DNA of 64,000 bases, from positions 744,001 to 808,000 of the forward strand of contig NZ_JARSBP010000002.1 in the NCBI RefSeq assembly GCF_029623955.1, written 5' to 3'. Source of the DNA: Mycobacterium sp. 236(2023). GTDB lineage: Bacteria; Actinomycetota; Actinomycetes; Mycobacteriales; Mycobacteriaceae. Below the pieces are notes generated by a model. It did not search any database and had not been told where the DNA came from. It was given only the letters and a program-made list of their open reading frames with translations. Numbering within the stretch: the first letter of the stretch is position 1; each line of letters opens with the position of its first letter. Made by a program: the position numbers and the translations under genes. This document shows, piece by piece, positions 49,741-59,578 of this stretch.

Positions 49741-49969
49741 GCCGTCGACGCAGAGCGAATCTGTCAAGGGCGCCCGGAAGCAGAGTCGTCAAGCATGTCC
49801 TGAGACCGCACACTGACAGACGCCGTTGATGTCGATGGTGGCCGAGCGCAGGGGTTTGACCTGACTTGGATCACGTTCTTGGCTTGATGGTGGCCGTAGG
49901 ATTTTGACCTGTGTTTTATTGTTCGGTTCGGCGAGAATTTGTGCATTAAGTTGGCGCCGTAGGCTGCGG

Positions 49970-50196
49970 GGGTGGCCTATGTGCGCACCGTAAAGACCGC
50001 CTCGGGTGCGACCGAGGTGCAGATCGTGGGTCAAACCGGTGAGAATCGCGCTCGATCGAACACCTGGGCTCAACGCACAGCGCTGGGTGCTCTTCAATAT
50101 GTCCACGCTGCACTCCGGAACCGTGCAGGCGCCGGATTCCGCGAACCCGGCTTGTCCAATGCCGACTGGAACCGCAGATCACCCTCGGGCCGTTGA
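49970..50196 (+). pseudogene. IS1634-like transposase N-terminal remnant
   Basis: A GTG frame of about 75 codons beginning 'AYVRTVKTASGATEVQIVGQ', the typical opening of mycobacterial IS1634-type transposases, then losing similarity after 'NTWAQR' and stopping. The rest of the gene is absent. Confidence 0.55.
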
Positions 50197-50249
50197 CCGA
50201 CGTCATACACGACGTCCCCAGACTTGACCTTATTCGACGAGTAACGCCG

Positions 50250-51374
50250 TCACTTGGGAAACAGGCCTTCCAGCAGCGTTAGCGCCTGCTCGCCGCGTGA
50301 GCGCCAGGAGTGGCCTCGCGCTACTGTTCGCCGCCGCGCGGCCGCTTGCTCGGACCATGTCGCTATGCCTTTTTGAACGGCGAGCAGAAATGCACCGCCT
50401 TCTGCCAAGACAATATCTTCCGATTTCGTATGCTCGAGACTGGGCAGCGCGGTTGAAACAACTTGTAGTCCCGCAGCCAAGTACTCATAAACTTTCATCG
50501 GAAAGACACCCGAAGTGTAATCATTTAATCGATACGGAATGATTCCAACAGTTGATGAGGCCAAGAGTCGAGCAAGTTCTTGGGGCGCCAGATTACCGAC
50601 GTAGTCGATACCTGGTGAAGCGAATAGATCGTCCATTTCTCGTCGGGCGGACGTGCCGTCGATCGCTGTCGGTCCAGCCACAACGACTGGCACTTGCGCG
50701 GCAGTCAACGACCTCAGCAGGTCAAAATCCACTTTGGTCGGCGTCAAGTTTCCAGCGAAAACTGCGCGAGGCTGGCGCATTTCGTTAGCGGCTTCGTAAA
50801 GGTCGGTATCGGCTACGTTCTCCCAGAGCAGGACGTCTTTACGGCCCATGCTCTGCAGGTGATTGCGGACCCCCGAACTGCTCGCAATGACACAGTCGGC
50901 CTTTGCGAGGAGCGACTCCTCAGCGGCCAGGCAAACCTCGGCCGGCCACAAAGGTTGAGTATGCAACAAGTCGACCGAATGGTAAACCGTGCGGGCAAAG
51001 CGGTCTTCGAGGCCGTAGGTAACCGGCGAGAATGTCCACAGTACGGCGTCTTGCCCGTCGACGGGTAGGCGTTCCACAAGACGCTTGTTCAAAGCACGAA
51101 CCGGTCGGAGACCGTGAAGAGGGACCACCATGGGGTGTATGACTTCAATGCCCCACGTTTCGGCACTTGAAATGGTGACGGCTCGGCTAGCCCGCAGTCG
51201 CGATATCGCGCGGCGTATGTCAGTCGACCCCAATGTGGGCCGCCGAAGCCCGAAGGATTCGATGTAACTGACAGGAAGTTGACGGACAAGTTCGCGCGCT
51301 AAGTGTTGCTTGTTCGTCCATATTGCGCTGTTGAAGTCCGCAGTGGAAAGGATCACGACACGTTTTGGGCTCAT
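50250..51374 (-). CDS. Glycosyltransferase (GT4/GT1-like)
   Basis: A 374-residue GT-B-type glycosyltransferase from ATG 51374. The N-terminal Rossmann half starts 'RVVILSTADFNSAIWTNKQ'; the C-terminal half has 'AVFAGNLTPTKVDFDLL', 'GIDYVGNLAPQELARLLAS', 'VGIIPYRLN' and 'KVYEYLAAGLQVVST', the nucleotide-sugar-binding pattern of TuaH-like enzymes. There is no signal peptide, so it acts at the cytoplasmic side. The sugar is unknown. It is transcribed against the BY-kinase gene and flanked on both sides by decayed insertion sequences. Confidence 0.85.
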   Translation of the reverse strand: MSPKRVVILSTADFNSAIWTNKQHLARELVRQLPVSYIESFGLRRPTLGSTDIRRAISRLRASRAVTISSAETWGIEVIHPMVVPLHGLRPVRALNKRLVERLPVDGQDAVLWTFSPVTYGLEDRFARTVYHSVDLLHTQPLWPAEVCLAAEESLLAKADCVIASSSGVRNHLQSMGRKDVLLWENVADTDLYEAANEMRQPRAVFAGNLTPTKVDFDLLRSLTAAQVPVVVAGPTAIDGTSARREMDDLFASPGIDYVGNLAPQELARLLASSTVGIIPYRLNDYTSGVFPMKVYEYLAAGLQVVSTALPSLEHTKSEDIVLAEGGAFLLAVQKGIATWSEQAAARRRTVARGHSWRSRGEQALTLLEGLFPK

Positions 51375-51743
51375 TGTCACGCTTTCTCTTCTAGGCCCTG
51401 CCCCGTGGGGCGCCGCACCGTCGGTCTGAGGGCGCCAGGTTCTCAACGAATTGCCTAGCTCCTATTCGGGCGTTTCTGACAATACCGGCGCGTCGGCTGG
51501 CAGGCCGCGGCATCTGTCCAGCCGCTTAGCCCTTGCCGCGGCCAGCAATCCGCTGCCGCGGCAGCAACACGCGAAGTGCTCGAGCAGGTGAAGTTTCGGT
51601 CAGACATACCGCCGTCTTAAGTTGCCACGTTGCCTTGTCAGGTTGTCGGTGCGTCCAGGCTCCTTGTTCGTCGTAGGCGGTGTGGTGGCGTAGGCAACCG
51701 TGCAGGACGCCGACGAATCACTTGCCTGGCGCACGGTGCGATC

Positions 51744-52127
51744 AATCACGCTATCAATACCAGGAAGCGTTCTGGTGCAACCGCTTTGGTTGATTTAATC
51801 CATCACAGCAACGCAGACTCTCAATATACCGCTGTGGCGTTCACGGAGCATCTGACCGACGAGAGGATCGTGCGTTCGATCGGATCGGTCAGCGATAGTT
51901 TCGACAACGCGCTGGCCGGATCGGTAAGAGCAGCTGCAAGACCGAACTCATTGACCACCAACCGCTTTATCCCGGCACGACAAAGCTATCCCTGGCGACC
52001 GCCGAATGAGTCGCCTTCGCTTCTATAACAGTGAACGCGTTACGGCTCCTGCCACGACCTGACACCCGACCGCGTCGAAACGCTCTACTACCATCGCCAA
52101 CGGCACACCGAGGAGGCACTCAGATAA
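51744..52127 (+). pseudogene. IS3-family transposase (orfB) remnant
   Basis: In one frame the segment 51777-51959 reads LIHHSNADSQYTAVAFTEHL and 'IGSVSDSFDNALAGSVR', the integrase core of IS3-family OrfB; the expected Glu after 'DNALA' is Gly. After a stop at 52026 the same frame resumes with 'HDLTPDRVETLYYHRQRH' and ends at 52127, like the IS3 C-terminus. Upstream parts are missing. Confidence 0.65.
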
Positions 52128-52240
52128 CAGATCCTACCGACACGCCCGGGGATCAACGGGGCCATGCTGCTGGAGTGTTCACCCTGAAATTTCCGAAGGA
52201 GTGCGCCTGCACATCGCTCAGCGACGTGATTGGATGAAAA

Positions 52241-53101
52241 GTGCGAACTAAGATCCGACCAGACCCCAGCCGCCAAGGGAAACTCGTGAGCTTCGACCAC
52301 CTTATTATCACTCGGTTTAATGTGCGCATCGACGACTGGGTCGCAGACGATGATTGGCTCCGTCACCGACTGCGGTACTTTCGCGACGTCTGCTGCCCAT
52401 CGATGAAATGTCAAACTAATCAGAACTTTCGTTGGGTTGTTCTCTTTGACGCCTCCCGCGAAGCCTGGTTTGACGCCGAGGTGCAGCGGCTGTCCCGGGA
52501 CGGACTTTTCGAGGCGGTGTGGCTCGAGCAACCTCTAACCGCGTCGCTCGCGGCGTCCATCGCAGCGGAGCGTTCTTCATCGGACTGGCTTATCACTAGC
52601 AGAGTAGATAACGATGATGCTATAGCGCGTGACTACGTGGAAGCCGTTCAATCGAACTTTCGGCAACAAGAATTCGAGTTCATTAATTTTCAGTCCGGGC
52701 TGCAACTGACCGATTCCGGCGAACTTTACCACCGGTTAGACCCATCAAATGCCTTTGTATCGTTGGTAGAAAGGCGTAAGGGCGACCCAGTGCGTTCCGT
52801 CTATCTTTCGCCTCACGACAAGCTGGCGAATCATGGGCCAGTGCGGCAAGTAAAGGCCCATCCCATGTGGCTTCAAATGGTTCATGGCCGAAACTTGGGA
52901 AATCGGGCGAGAGGCGTTCGAGCCAATCCTAGGGTACTCGCTGAGTACTTCGACATCGGAATGGCCGCAACGGCCATCAGTCGTCCAGCGCTAGCAGCAA
53001 GCAGAACGCGCTCAGCCGCATCGCTCGCATGGCGGGTCGCAAGCAAACCTAGCAGGATCGCGTGGCTAGGCCGCGTTATTCGAAACCGTATCCAGACGTG
53101 A
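52241..53101 (+). CDS. Putative rhamnosyltransferase-type glycosyltransferase
   Basis: A 286-residue protein with the pattern of the Rhamno_transf family: 'DHLIITRFNVRI', 'WLRHRLRYFRDVCCPSMKCQ', 'NFRWVVLFD' and 'WLITSRVDNDDAIARDYVEA', where the DNDD acts like the DxD metal-sugar site. No membrane segment is seen. GTG 52241 or GTG 52286 (AAGGGA six bases upstream) may be the start. It is isolated between two IS3-type remnants, and its base composition is near-neutral. The sugar is inferred only from the family name. Confidence 0.75.
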   Translation: MRTKIRPDPSRQGKLVSFDHLIITRFNVRIDDWVADDDWLRHRLRYFRDVCCPSMKCQTNQNFRWVVLFDASREAWFDAEVQRLSRDGLFEAVWLEQPLTASLAASIAAERSSSDWLITSRVDNDDAIARDYVEAVQSNFRQQEFEFINFQSGLQLTDSGELYHRLDPSNAFVSLVERRKGDPVRSVYLSPHDKLANHGPVRQVKAHPMWLQMVHGRNLGNRARGVRANPRVLAEYFDIGMAATAISRPALAASRTRSAASLAWRVASKPSRIAWLGRVIRNRIQT

Positions 53102-53262
53102 GTTTGGATACGGCGTACCGTGCGCCAAGAGCGCGAGTTTCAACACTGGTTCTTTGTAGGGTGATTTAGCCTCTTACGATCGGCGTGTAGTCGCTGGGGA
53201 CGATATTGCAGCAAGAATCGGACCAATCCCGTTATCCAACAAGCTGATCGGGCTGAGTGTTC

Positions 53263-53577
53263 TCGCGCGATCAGCTATTCAGCGACCGCGCGTCGGCGTT
53301 TGGGGGCACCACCGCCTGCTCATCGGACAACTCGCAGGCGTCGCGGGTTAAGGCAAATTCAGCCTCACGTTGCGCAATGGGCCGCCGAGAGCTTGTCTGC
53401 CTCCACGCTCGGGGTGCCCTCACTGACGCCGGCGTCGATCAGGGCCTGGCGTTTCCAGCGGATCATTGTTGCCTGGCAGATTTCCGGGTCTCAGCGGCCA
53501 GCACGGCCACTGGTTCACCCGAGCGAAGCCTCGCGACGATTTGCCGGCGCACCGAAGGCGAATACTGACGGCACATG
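53263..53577 (-). pseudogene. IS3-type orfA remnant, minus strand
   Basis: On the minus strand the frame starting at 53577 reads 'CRQYSPSVRRQIVARLRSG' and continues, after a frameshift, with 'IRWKRQALIDAGVSEGTPSV' and 'EADKLSAAHCAT'. This is the helix-turn-helix and linker of an IS3-family OrfA. Stops and a frameshift show it is dead. Confidence 0.6.
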
Positions 53578-53829
53578 ACCTCCCGATGATCACTCTGCCC
53601 TCGACCTCAAACCAGTGGACCAACTACGCGGTACAGATCAACCGTTTCTAGAGTCCTGTGGCCCGGGTAAGGGATGATGAAACTCGTGGCTGGATGCAAA
53701 CGGCATTCCGGGAAGACATCGTGCGCAGGTTGTGCCGCGCGAGTGAATTGGCTGACGAGGGCTAGAACGGCGATCAAATCGCCGCCGAAGTGGGTGTCGG
53801 CGGCGACGCTGTAAAAACGGCGGCGCGCT

Positions 53830-54080
53830 TACGGCGGGATGGTCAACGACGCGTCCAGGGAACTCAAGTAACTGCGCGAGCAGAACGCCCGCCTCAAGCG
53901 GCTACTGGCCGATGCCGAGCTGGCGAAGGACGCGTTGCGGGAGGTCGCGAGGGGAAAATTCTGAGTCCTGCTGCCGAGCGGGGCGCCGTGGACATACTCA
54001 AGGGCACGTTGAGCATGTCGGAACGGCTGGCGCGCAAGGCCGTTAGGCTCGCCCGTCGGCCAATGCGGTCGTATTCAGAC
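53830..54080 (+). pseudogene. IS3-type orfA/orfB junction remnant, plus strand
   Basis: One frame reads 'REQNARLKRLLADAELAKDA' then 'LREVARGKF' and stops (about 53965), as at the end of IS3 OrfA. An overlapping frame continues 'LSPAAERGAVDILKGTLSMS', as at the start of OrfB, then loses similarity. An internal TAA breaks the first part. Confidence 0.6.
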
Positions 54081-54176
54081 AGCGCCGGAACAGATGGAGA
54101 GCGGGGTACCTAATGTTAGACCCGTCGCCGCTTGGGTGCCGACCGGTCATGTTGGATTCGCGCTAGCATTTACAGC

Positions 54177-55289
54177 GTGACTCGTGACGACATCGCCATT
54201 GCATACGACCACCTGACGCAACTTGGTGGAGCGGAGCGAGTCATCCTCGCATTGGCTCGCGCTTTTCCGGATGCGCCGATATACACCCTGTTATACGATG
54301 CCGACTCGACCTATCCGGACTTCGCTCAGCACGAGATCCGAGCCAGTTGGCTAAATCGGGTGTCTTTCCTGCGAAGATCGCATCGAATTGCGCTACCATT
54401 TTTGGCTAGTGTGGCCGAACGTACAAGGATGGACGCGAAGGTGTCGATAGCGAGTACGAGCGGTTGGGCACATGGATTTCAGACATCCGGGTCGAAAATT
54501 GTCTACTGCCATACACCAGCGCGATGGCTGTATCAGGCCGATGTGTATCTCGGCCCTGGAAAACTTTCCATCAAGAAGATCGCGCTTTCAGTTCTGGGAC
54601 CATTCTTGAGGCGGTGGGACAAAAGAATGGCTGCTACAGCAACAACATATTTTGCGAACTCCACAGTGGTCCAAGATCGGATACGGCGCACCTACGGTAT
54701 CGAGGCGGAGGTGTTGCCAGCGCCACATTCTATCGATACGTCACTGCCTCAGGAGGCTGTCGACGTCACGAAAATACCGGGAGCGTCGCGGGGCGGATTC
54801 TATCTCTGCATCTGCCGTCTATTGCCATACAAGAACGTCGATGCGGTAATAAGTGCGTTCAACTCACTTGGATTACCTTTGATCGTTGTTGGGGCCGGGC
54901 CCGAAGAAGGCCGACTGCGGCCCTTGGCGGGGCCGACGGTGCTGATGATGAAAGAGATACCCGACGAGCAAATCAGATGGCTATACGCAAACTGCCTGGC
55001 TGTTGTATCGGCCAGTTATGAAGACTACGGTTTGACTCCGATAGAGGCGGCAGCTTACGGCAAGCCTGCAATAGTTCTGCGCTGGGGTGGCTTTCTGGAC
55101 ACTATTCGAGAAGGGGTAACTGGTGTCTATTTCGACCGCCCGGAGTCTCCCGCGATCGTCCAGGCAGTAAATGATGCGAGAGCGCACAAATGGGATAGTG
55201 CCGCGATTCAAGATCATGCTGAAGGATTTTCAGAAGAGCGCTTCATAGCGCGCATCGTTCAAGAAATCGAGAATACGGATGCTAACTAG
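54177..55289 (+). CDS. Glycosyltransferase family 4 protein
   Basis: A 370-residue GT-B glycosyltransferase from GTG 54177. The acceptor half starts 'IAIAYDHLTQLGGAERVILALARAFPDAP', and the donor half has 'YLCICRLLPYKNVDAVISAF', 'LIVVGAGPEEGRL' and the E-x7-E motif in SYEDYGLTPIEAAAYGKP. This is a mannosyl/other retaining transferase type, cytoplasmic. No ribosome site is evident before GTG 54177. An IS701-like relic follows within 30 bases of the stop. Confidence 0.88.
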   Translation: MTRDDIAIAYDHLTQLGGAERVILALARAFPDAPIYTLLYDADSTYPDFAQHEIRASWLNRVSFLRRSHRIALPFLASVAERTRMDAKVSIASTSGWAHGFQTSGSKIVYCHTPARWLYQADVYLGPGKLSIKKIALSVLGPFLRRWDKRMAATATTYFANSTVVQDRIRRTYGIEAEVLPAPHSIDTSLPQEAVDVTKIPGASRGGFYLCICRLLPYKNVDAVISAFNSLGLPLIVVGAGPEEGRLRPLAGPTVLMMKEIPDEQIRWLYANCLAVVSASYEDYGLTPIEAAAYGKPAIVLRWGGFLDTIREGVTGVYFDRPESPAIVQAVNDARAHKWDSAAIQDHAEGFSEERFIARIVQEIENTDAN

Positions 55290-55320
55290 CTAGTACCGCA
55301 CGAGTAGCTCGGATTTCGCC

Positions 55321-55710
55321 GTGTCTGCGCTGGTCAGAGCGGTGACCACGGCATTGTACGGAGTATGTCAAGATATCTGAATATGCCGGGGCCACCGCGT
55401 AGACTCCGACCAATGGCAGACCGAGTTCTGCGCGATGTTGCACCGCATTGCGCCGCGTTTTGTCCGTATGGGCCGCTGCGGCACGCCAGTGCGCTGCTGG
55501 CCCGGAATGATTGCGGACCTGGATCGCAAGAATTGCTGGACGATTGCCGAGCACCGCGGCGCGTCGACTCCCGACGGGTTGCAGCATCTGCTGGCCGCGG
55601 CCAGTTGGGACACTAATGAGGTGCGCGACGATCTGCGTAACTACGTCGTCGACTCGTTCCGTGATGCTTTGGGTGCAACTTCGTCCCCTACGATATCCAG
55701 CTGTCTCTGA
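55321..55710 (+). pseudogene. IS701-like transposase remnant, copy A
   Basis: Frames in two phases recall the N-terminus of IS701-family transposases: from 55435 'IADLDRKNCWTIAEHRGAST' then 'PDGLQHLLAAASWDTNEV' and 'RDDLRNYVVDSF'. The sequence breaks off at about 55690 against the next gene. The first 170 bases match, inverted, the relic at 63335-63509 (for example GTGTCTGCGCTG at 55321). Confidence 0.65.
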
Positions 55711-56512
55711 CCGCTTTCGCGATAGCATCGTTTCCGCCGCCCAGGACGTTGTGCACTTCGAGTCCCTCCAGGCGGGGCTTAATCGGCCACCACGTGGCCG
55801 CCGAGTTCGAGACTTGTCGAGTGAGTACACCTGAGGCGATAGCCGCGTAGTGAAGCCAAAAGTCGTCTGCCCGCGGACAGACGCCCATAAACTCGTCTCC
55901 TTTGAGGCGCAACGACCTTAGCACCTTCGGCGGATATAGGATTCCCGAAACACCGGTCGCCAATAGGTTTGCCGCAGGAGATGAATGCGTGCACGGTCGC
56001 CAAGAAGAGTAGGGCTTGTCCTCCTCAATCACCCGGGCGCGATAGGCAATTACCTCGTCCGGTCGATACGCTTTCATCAATCCGGCGAGCCAATCTCGCG
56101 GATAGATTACGTCGTCATCGGCTGTGACGAGGGGCCGGTTGAGCTCTTCGTCCAACACATAAGGGAAGTACTTCTTGTGCGGACCGTAGTCTATGCAGTG
56201 TCTCAATATAAGCCCACGGTTGACAAGGCGTTGTAACGGGCGAGGAGGTTTCTCCACGACAGCCGCGTCCTCGTGCCAAAGAATAAGTCGGCGAGGTCTA
56301 ATGTCACCTCGCCCTATCGTTTCTAGGGACTTCCAGACACTCTTAGTTCTCTTGCCGTACGTAGTCATTGAAACATCAACATCGGAATCCCCGGTGATAG
56401 GCCGACGGGAGTACACGTTGTGAATTCGAAGTAGGAGGCAGTAGATGAATATCTGCATGTGCATGAGTAGCTTTGGCAAATATCGCACTGGGCGGCGTCC
56501 ATTATTCTTCAT
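55688..56512 (-). CDS. Putative glycosyltransferase (GT2/GT-A-like)
   Basis: About 274 residues from ATG 56512. An N-terminal hydrophobic stretch near 17-32 may anchor it. The core 'DVSMTTYGKRTKSVWKSLET', 'RLILWHED', 'GPHKKYFPYVL' and 'LVTADDDVIYPRDWLAGL' includes a DDD metal-binding motif like GT-A enzymes. It probably adds a sugar during repeat-unit assembly. The start is uncertain (ATG 56554 also possible). It is on the strand of the polymerase gene behind it, with 160 bases between. The 3' end meets the IS701-like relic. Confidence 0.72.
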   Translation of the reverse strand: MKNNGRRPVRYLPKLLMHMQIFIYCLLLRIHNVYSRRPITGDSDVDVSMTTYGKRTKSVWKSLETIGRGDIRPRRLILWHEDAAVVEKPPRPLQRLVNRGLILRHCIDYGPHKKYFPYVLDEELNRPLVTADDDVIYPRDWLAGLMKAYRPDEVIAYRARVIEEDKPYSSWRPCTHSSPAANLLATGVSGILYPPKVLRSLRLKGDEFMGVCPRADDFWLHYAAIASGVLTRQVSNSAATWWPIKPRLEGLEVHNVLGGGNDAIAKAVRDSWIS

Positions 56513-56674
56513 CGACGCCCCATTGCACCAATGCGTTGAGATGAGCGAATGCAATGCTGGTTTGGCCGCCGGTCAGCGTCGTATTTCGCGGACGACGTAC
56601 TGCCGGCGATCCTATTTGTCCCGATTACTTGCTTCCAACAATTTACCGTGCCCTGCAGACGGTGATGCAACGTT

Positions 56675-58186
56675 TTATCCGATCTTTCTTGTGCTCGCTA
56701 TCTTTAACGGTGGTGGCCGTCGCAAAAGCGACGAATGCGCGGTACTGCCGGCGTTGCTTACCGTCCCGCCTGATGCATCCTGCTCGAATGGAGACGCAAT
56801 AACGTAAAGATAGCTAAGGGCGGCAGCAAAAAGAATCATTGTCAACCTGTCGCCGTAAAACGGAGTGTTGTCTGCCATGCCATGAAAGAACACCCATGCT
56901 AGTGCACATAATGCCAAAATTGCTGTGCGTCGGTCGCGCAGCGACGGTTGTGCGACTGCTACGCGGAATCCGAAGGCGAGTGAAGCAGCGACAAATGCAA
57001 TCGCAATAAGCGCAGCGACGATACCCGAATATGCCCATGCAGCGATCACGTAGTTATGGGGTGGAAGATTGTAGTGACTTCCTATCCGACCGACCTGTTC
57101 AGTCCAGCCGCCGAAGCCGGGCCCGAGGATAGGATGCTCGCGAAACATCGAAGCAGCTCTTGCCCATAGCAGTTGACGGGTGTCGTAGCTGCTATCGGAC
57201 GCCGCGTAGAACGACGGCGCTATGCGCTGGACAATGTCGCTAGCTACAAGGTATGCCAGTGGCATTGTGAGGAGCGCGGGCAGCGCAAATTGTATTGCCG
57301 ACCCACGGCGCATGTGGGGGAAGATGATAACGGAAATCGCGCAACATGTTCCCACGAGAATGGCTGATTTGGAGCCTGTGAACAGCGAACCTGCTAATGA
57401 GATGCCTGCGCATAAGAAGAGTAACCGGTGCCCAGTGCGACGAGCGGCAACGCATAACAAAAGACCCGCGACGCCTCCAAACAAGGACGCTACGTTGCCA
57501 TTCACAAGCAAGCCGCCCGATTTGGATACGTCCAGCACGTTGTTGCCTAAGTCGGTGTAGAGGCGAGATGCAGTAGGGCCAACTGTGATGGCAGCGGCTT
57601 GCGAACGAAGGAAGCGCTCTTCCAGCGTTGGACTGACGCGAAATAGTATTACTAGAAATGATTGAAGCATAACTCCTGGAACCATCCAGATCACAAAAGT
57701 GTCAATTAACTCAGGAGTGTTGCGTGCAAGGACAATCATCTCGCGTAGCCATAAAAGGAATACGAGTGCATATGTGACGGTGACTATTCCGGGTCGAATT
57801 CCGGAACTAGTGGCCCACAGGAGGGAAACTGCAGTTACGCAGACGAACAGGCCAATTAGTGTCACGAGTCTACTATCTGCAGGGGTTCGATCGCGGTCCA
57901 GGAGGCCGACGATGCAGGTGATCACCGTCCAAATCGTTGCTAGCGGCAGCGGCATACCCGGCAAGTAGAACTGCGGAACCGTTAGAAGTGCGACACCAAT
58001 GAGGCGCATGCGGTGCGGCATCATCAAGTTGATGACCAGCAGTAGTGCCGATACTCCGGCGCCCACGAGCACTTGGTTTTCCCCTCTCCCCACAGCTATG
58101 CGCCGCCGCGTCGCCGCTTTTACTGAACCCGGCGTTGGATGAAGCTTAATACTCTGACTCCAAGATCGGTTGGCAGTGCAAGCCAC
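56675..58186 (-). CDS. O-antigen polymerase/ligase-like membrane protein (Wzy_C type)
   Basis: About 500 residues with 10-12 hydrophobic segments and a large external loop ('SSYDTRQLLWARAASMFREH', 'GPGFGGWTEQVG', 'PPHNYVIAAWAYSG'), the signature of the O-antigen ligase / Wzy polymerase family. It would polymerise undecaprenyl-linked repeat units or join them to an acceptor outside the membrane. The start is uncertain: GTG 58186 or GTG 58093. It is one of the pillars of a Wzx/Wzy pathway with the flippase at 61471 and the BY-kinase at 47798. Codon use is less GC-rich than in the core genes. Confidence 0.87.
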   Translation of the reverse strand: MACTANRSWSQSIKLHPTPGSVKAATRRRIAVGRGENQVLVGAGVSALLLVINLMMPHRMRLIGVALLTVPQFYLPGMPLPLATIWTVITCIVGLLDRDRTPADSRLVTLIGLFVCVTAVSLLWATSSGIRPGIVTVTYALVFLLWLREMIVLARNTPELIDTFVIWMVPGVMLQSFLVILFRVSPTLEERFLRSQAAAITVGPTASRLYTDLGNNVLDVSKSGGLLVNGNVASLFGGVAGLLLCVAARRTGHRLLFLCAGISLAGSLFTGSKSAILVGTCCAISVIIFPHMRRGSAIQFALPALLTMPLAYLVASDIVQRIAPSFYAASDSSYDTRQLLWARAASMFREHPILGPGFGGWTEQVGRIGSHYNLPPHNYVIAAWAYSGIVAALIAIAFVAASLAFGFRVAVAQPSLRDRRTAILALCALAWVFFHGMADNTPFYGDRLTMILFAAALSYLYVIASPFEQDASGGTVSNAGSTAHSSLLRRPPPLKIASTRKIG

Positions 58187-58384
58187 TCATGCGCCTGAGC
58201 CGCAGAGGGGAAAGTGCTTGTGCGCCACCGATGTGGAGCGCGTACTCGCGCACCCGTTCGTTTCGTTGGAGCTCTCCACCGCAGTTGCGTCGGAGGCTTG
58301 AGTGCCACGGCGGGGCCGCTGCGGCTACGGAGTTGACGTTCGACCTTGGGAGCGGTGACTTCGTGCATCCGTTCCAGGCTCTTC

Positions 58385-59330
58385 ATGATTGAGGGTGTGG
58401 TCGGGGTTTGAATCCGCTGGTTTCCTGTAGGGATTCGGCGATGTAGTTGGTGAGGTTGCGGAAGCCTAGCTTGGATCCGTGGAGGTGTTGAAGGCGGCCG
58501 TAGATGGCCTCAGTCGGGCGCCCGAGGTGTCAGGCCGGTTGGAGTAGGCCGGGACGTGGCGGCGCGTTTCTTGAGTGTCCGTCCGAGGTGATCAGTATGG
58601 TCAGTAGCTTGGGAACGTTGTTGCTCAGTGCCGCCGCCATAGCGCGCCCTCGCGTGGTCGGGTTCACGGTAGACGGCCACGGTGCGCTGATAAACCTGCC
58701 AGGCAGCTCGACCTCGGCGTGGGCGTCGACGGCGAACAGAGCGGCCAGTCGGGCTTTCTGACGGTCGGTGAGCAGATCAGCGCCGGTATTCAGCGTGCGC
58801 CGTGGTCGGTAGAGCAGGCCTGTGCTGAGGCCGCGGTGCCCGCAGGTGGCAGTTGCTGCACGCGGCGGCGACATTCGTCGAGGGCGTTGCTGGCCAGTCG
58901 GCACCACCTGAAACGGGTCCATAACCGTTGCTGCGGCGGGGAGTTCTTCGGCGGTGGCAGTGTTGAACCCCGTGAAGCCGACCATCGCAACGAATTCCAC
59001 GCCATCACGCCAGTCCTGCGGTCGCCGGGCCGGCCAATCGACGAAACCTTCTGGAGCGGCCCTTCGACCATATCGAGTAGCCGGCAGCCCGGTCTTGTCC
59101 GGCAGAGGAGCCAAGTCGATGATGACGGTGACGGGTGACGTACTTGTCACCGCGGCCGGTGTGCCGCCACACGTGCTCGTTGACCCCGTTCACTTTTACG
59201 CCCTCGAAACGAGCCGGATCGACGACCAGTCGCCCGGCAACCCTCGGTGAGCACGGCGTTGTAGGCGGTGTTCCACGACACCGCCGGCGCTTCGGCGGCC
59301 CGAGCAACGGATAGATGTTGGCACACAATA
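58385..59330 (-). pseudogene. ISL3-family transposase, decayed
   Basis: On the minus strand, pieces in several frames follow the order of an ISL3 transposase: 'NEHVWRHTGRGDKYV', VTVIIDLAPLPDKTG, 'VEFVAMVGFTGFNTATAEEL', ATVMDPFQVV, 'GADLLTDRQKARLAALFAVD', and an end like 'GFRNLTNYIAESLQE'. One catalytic Asp is lost (VAMVG instead of VAMDG). Frameshifts and deletions show it is dead. It separates the polymerase and FkbM genes. Confidence 0.75.
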
Positions 59331-59578
59331 GCTTCCAGCGCCCACGGCAGTTAGCGTCGGGACAGCCTGGCGCGTGGTCTCGGCCGGCCTACCCTTGTCT
59401 TCGCGCCACGCATGAGCGCATCCGACCCCGGCAACGGCGCGCCGACCCCCTCTACACCTTCGACGGCATCAGCAGATTCCGCCTCACGCCAGTCGCACAC
59501 CCGCCGGATCGCTCCTTGCTGTCACAAGTGTAACAATCAGCGTTGTCGTTGTAGGATTTGCCGGGGGAGGGTCACACC

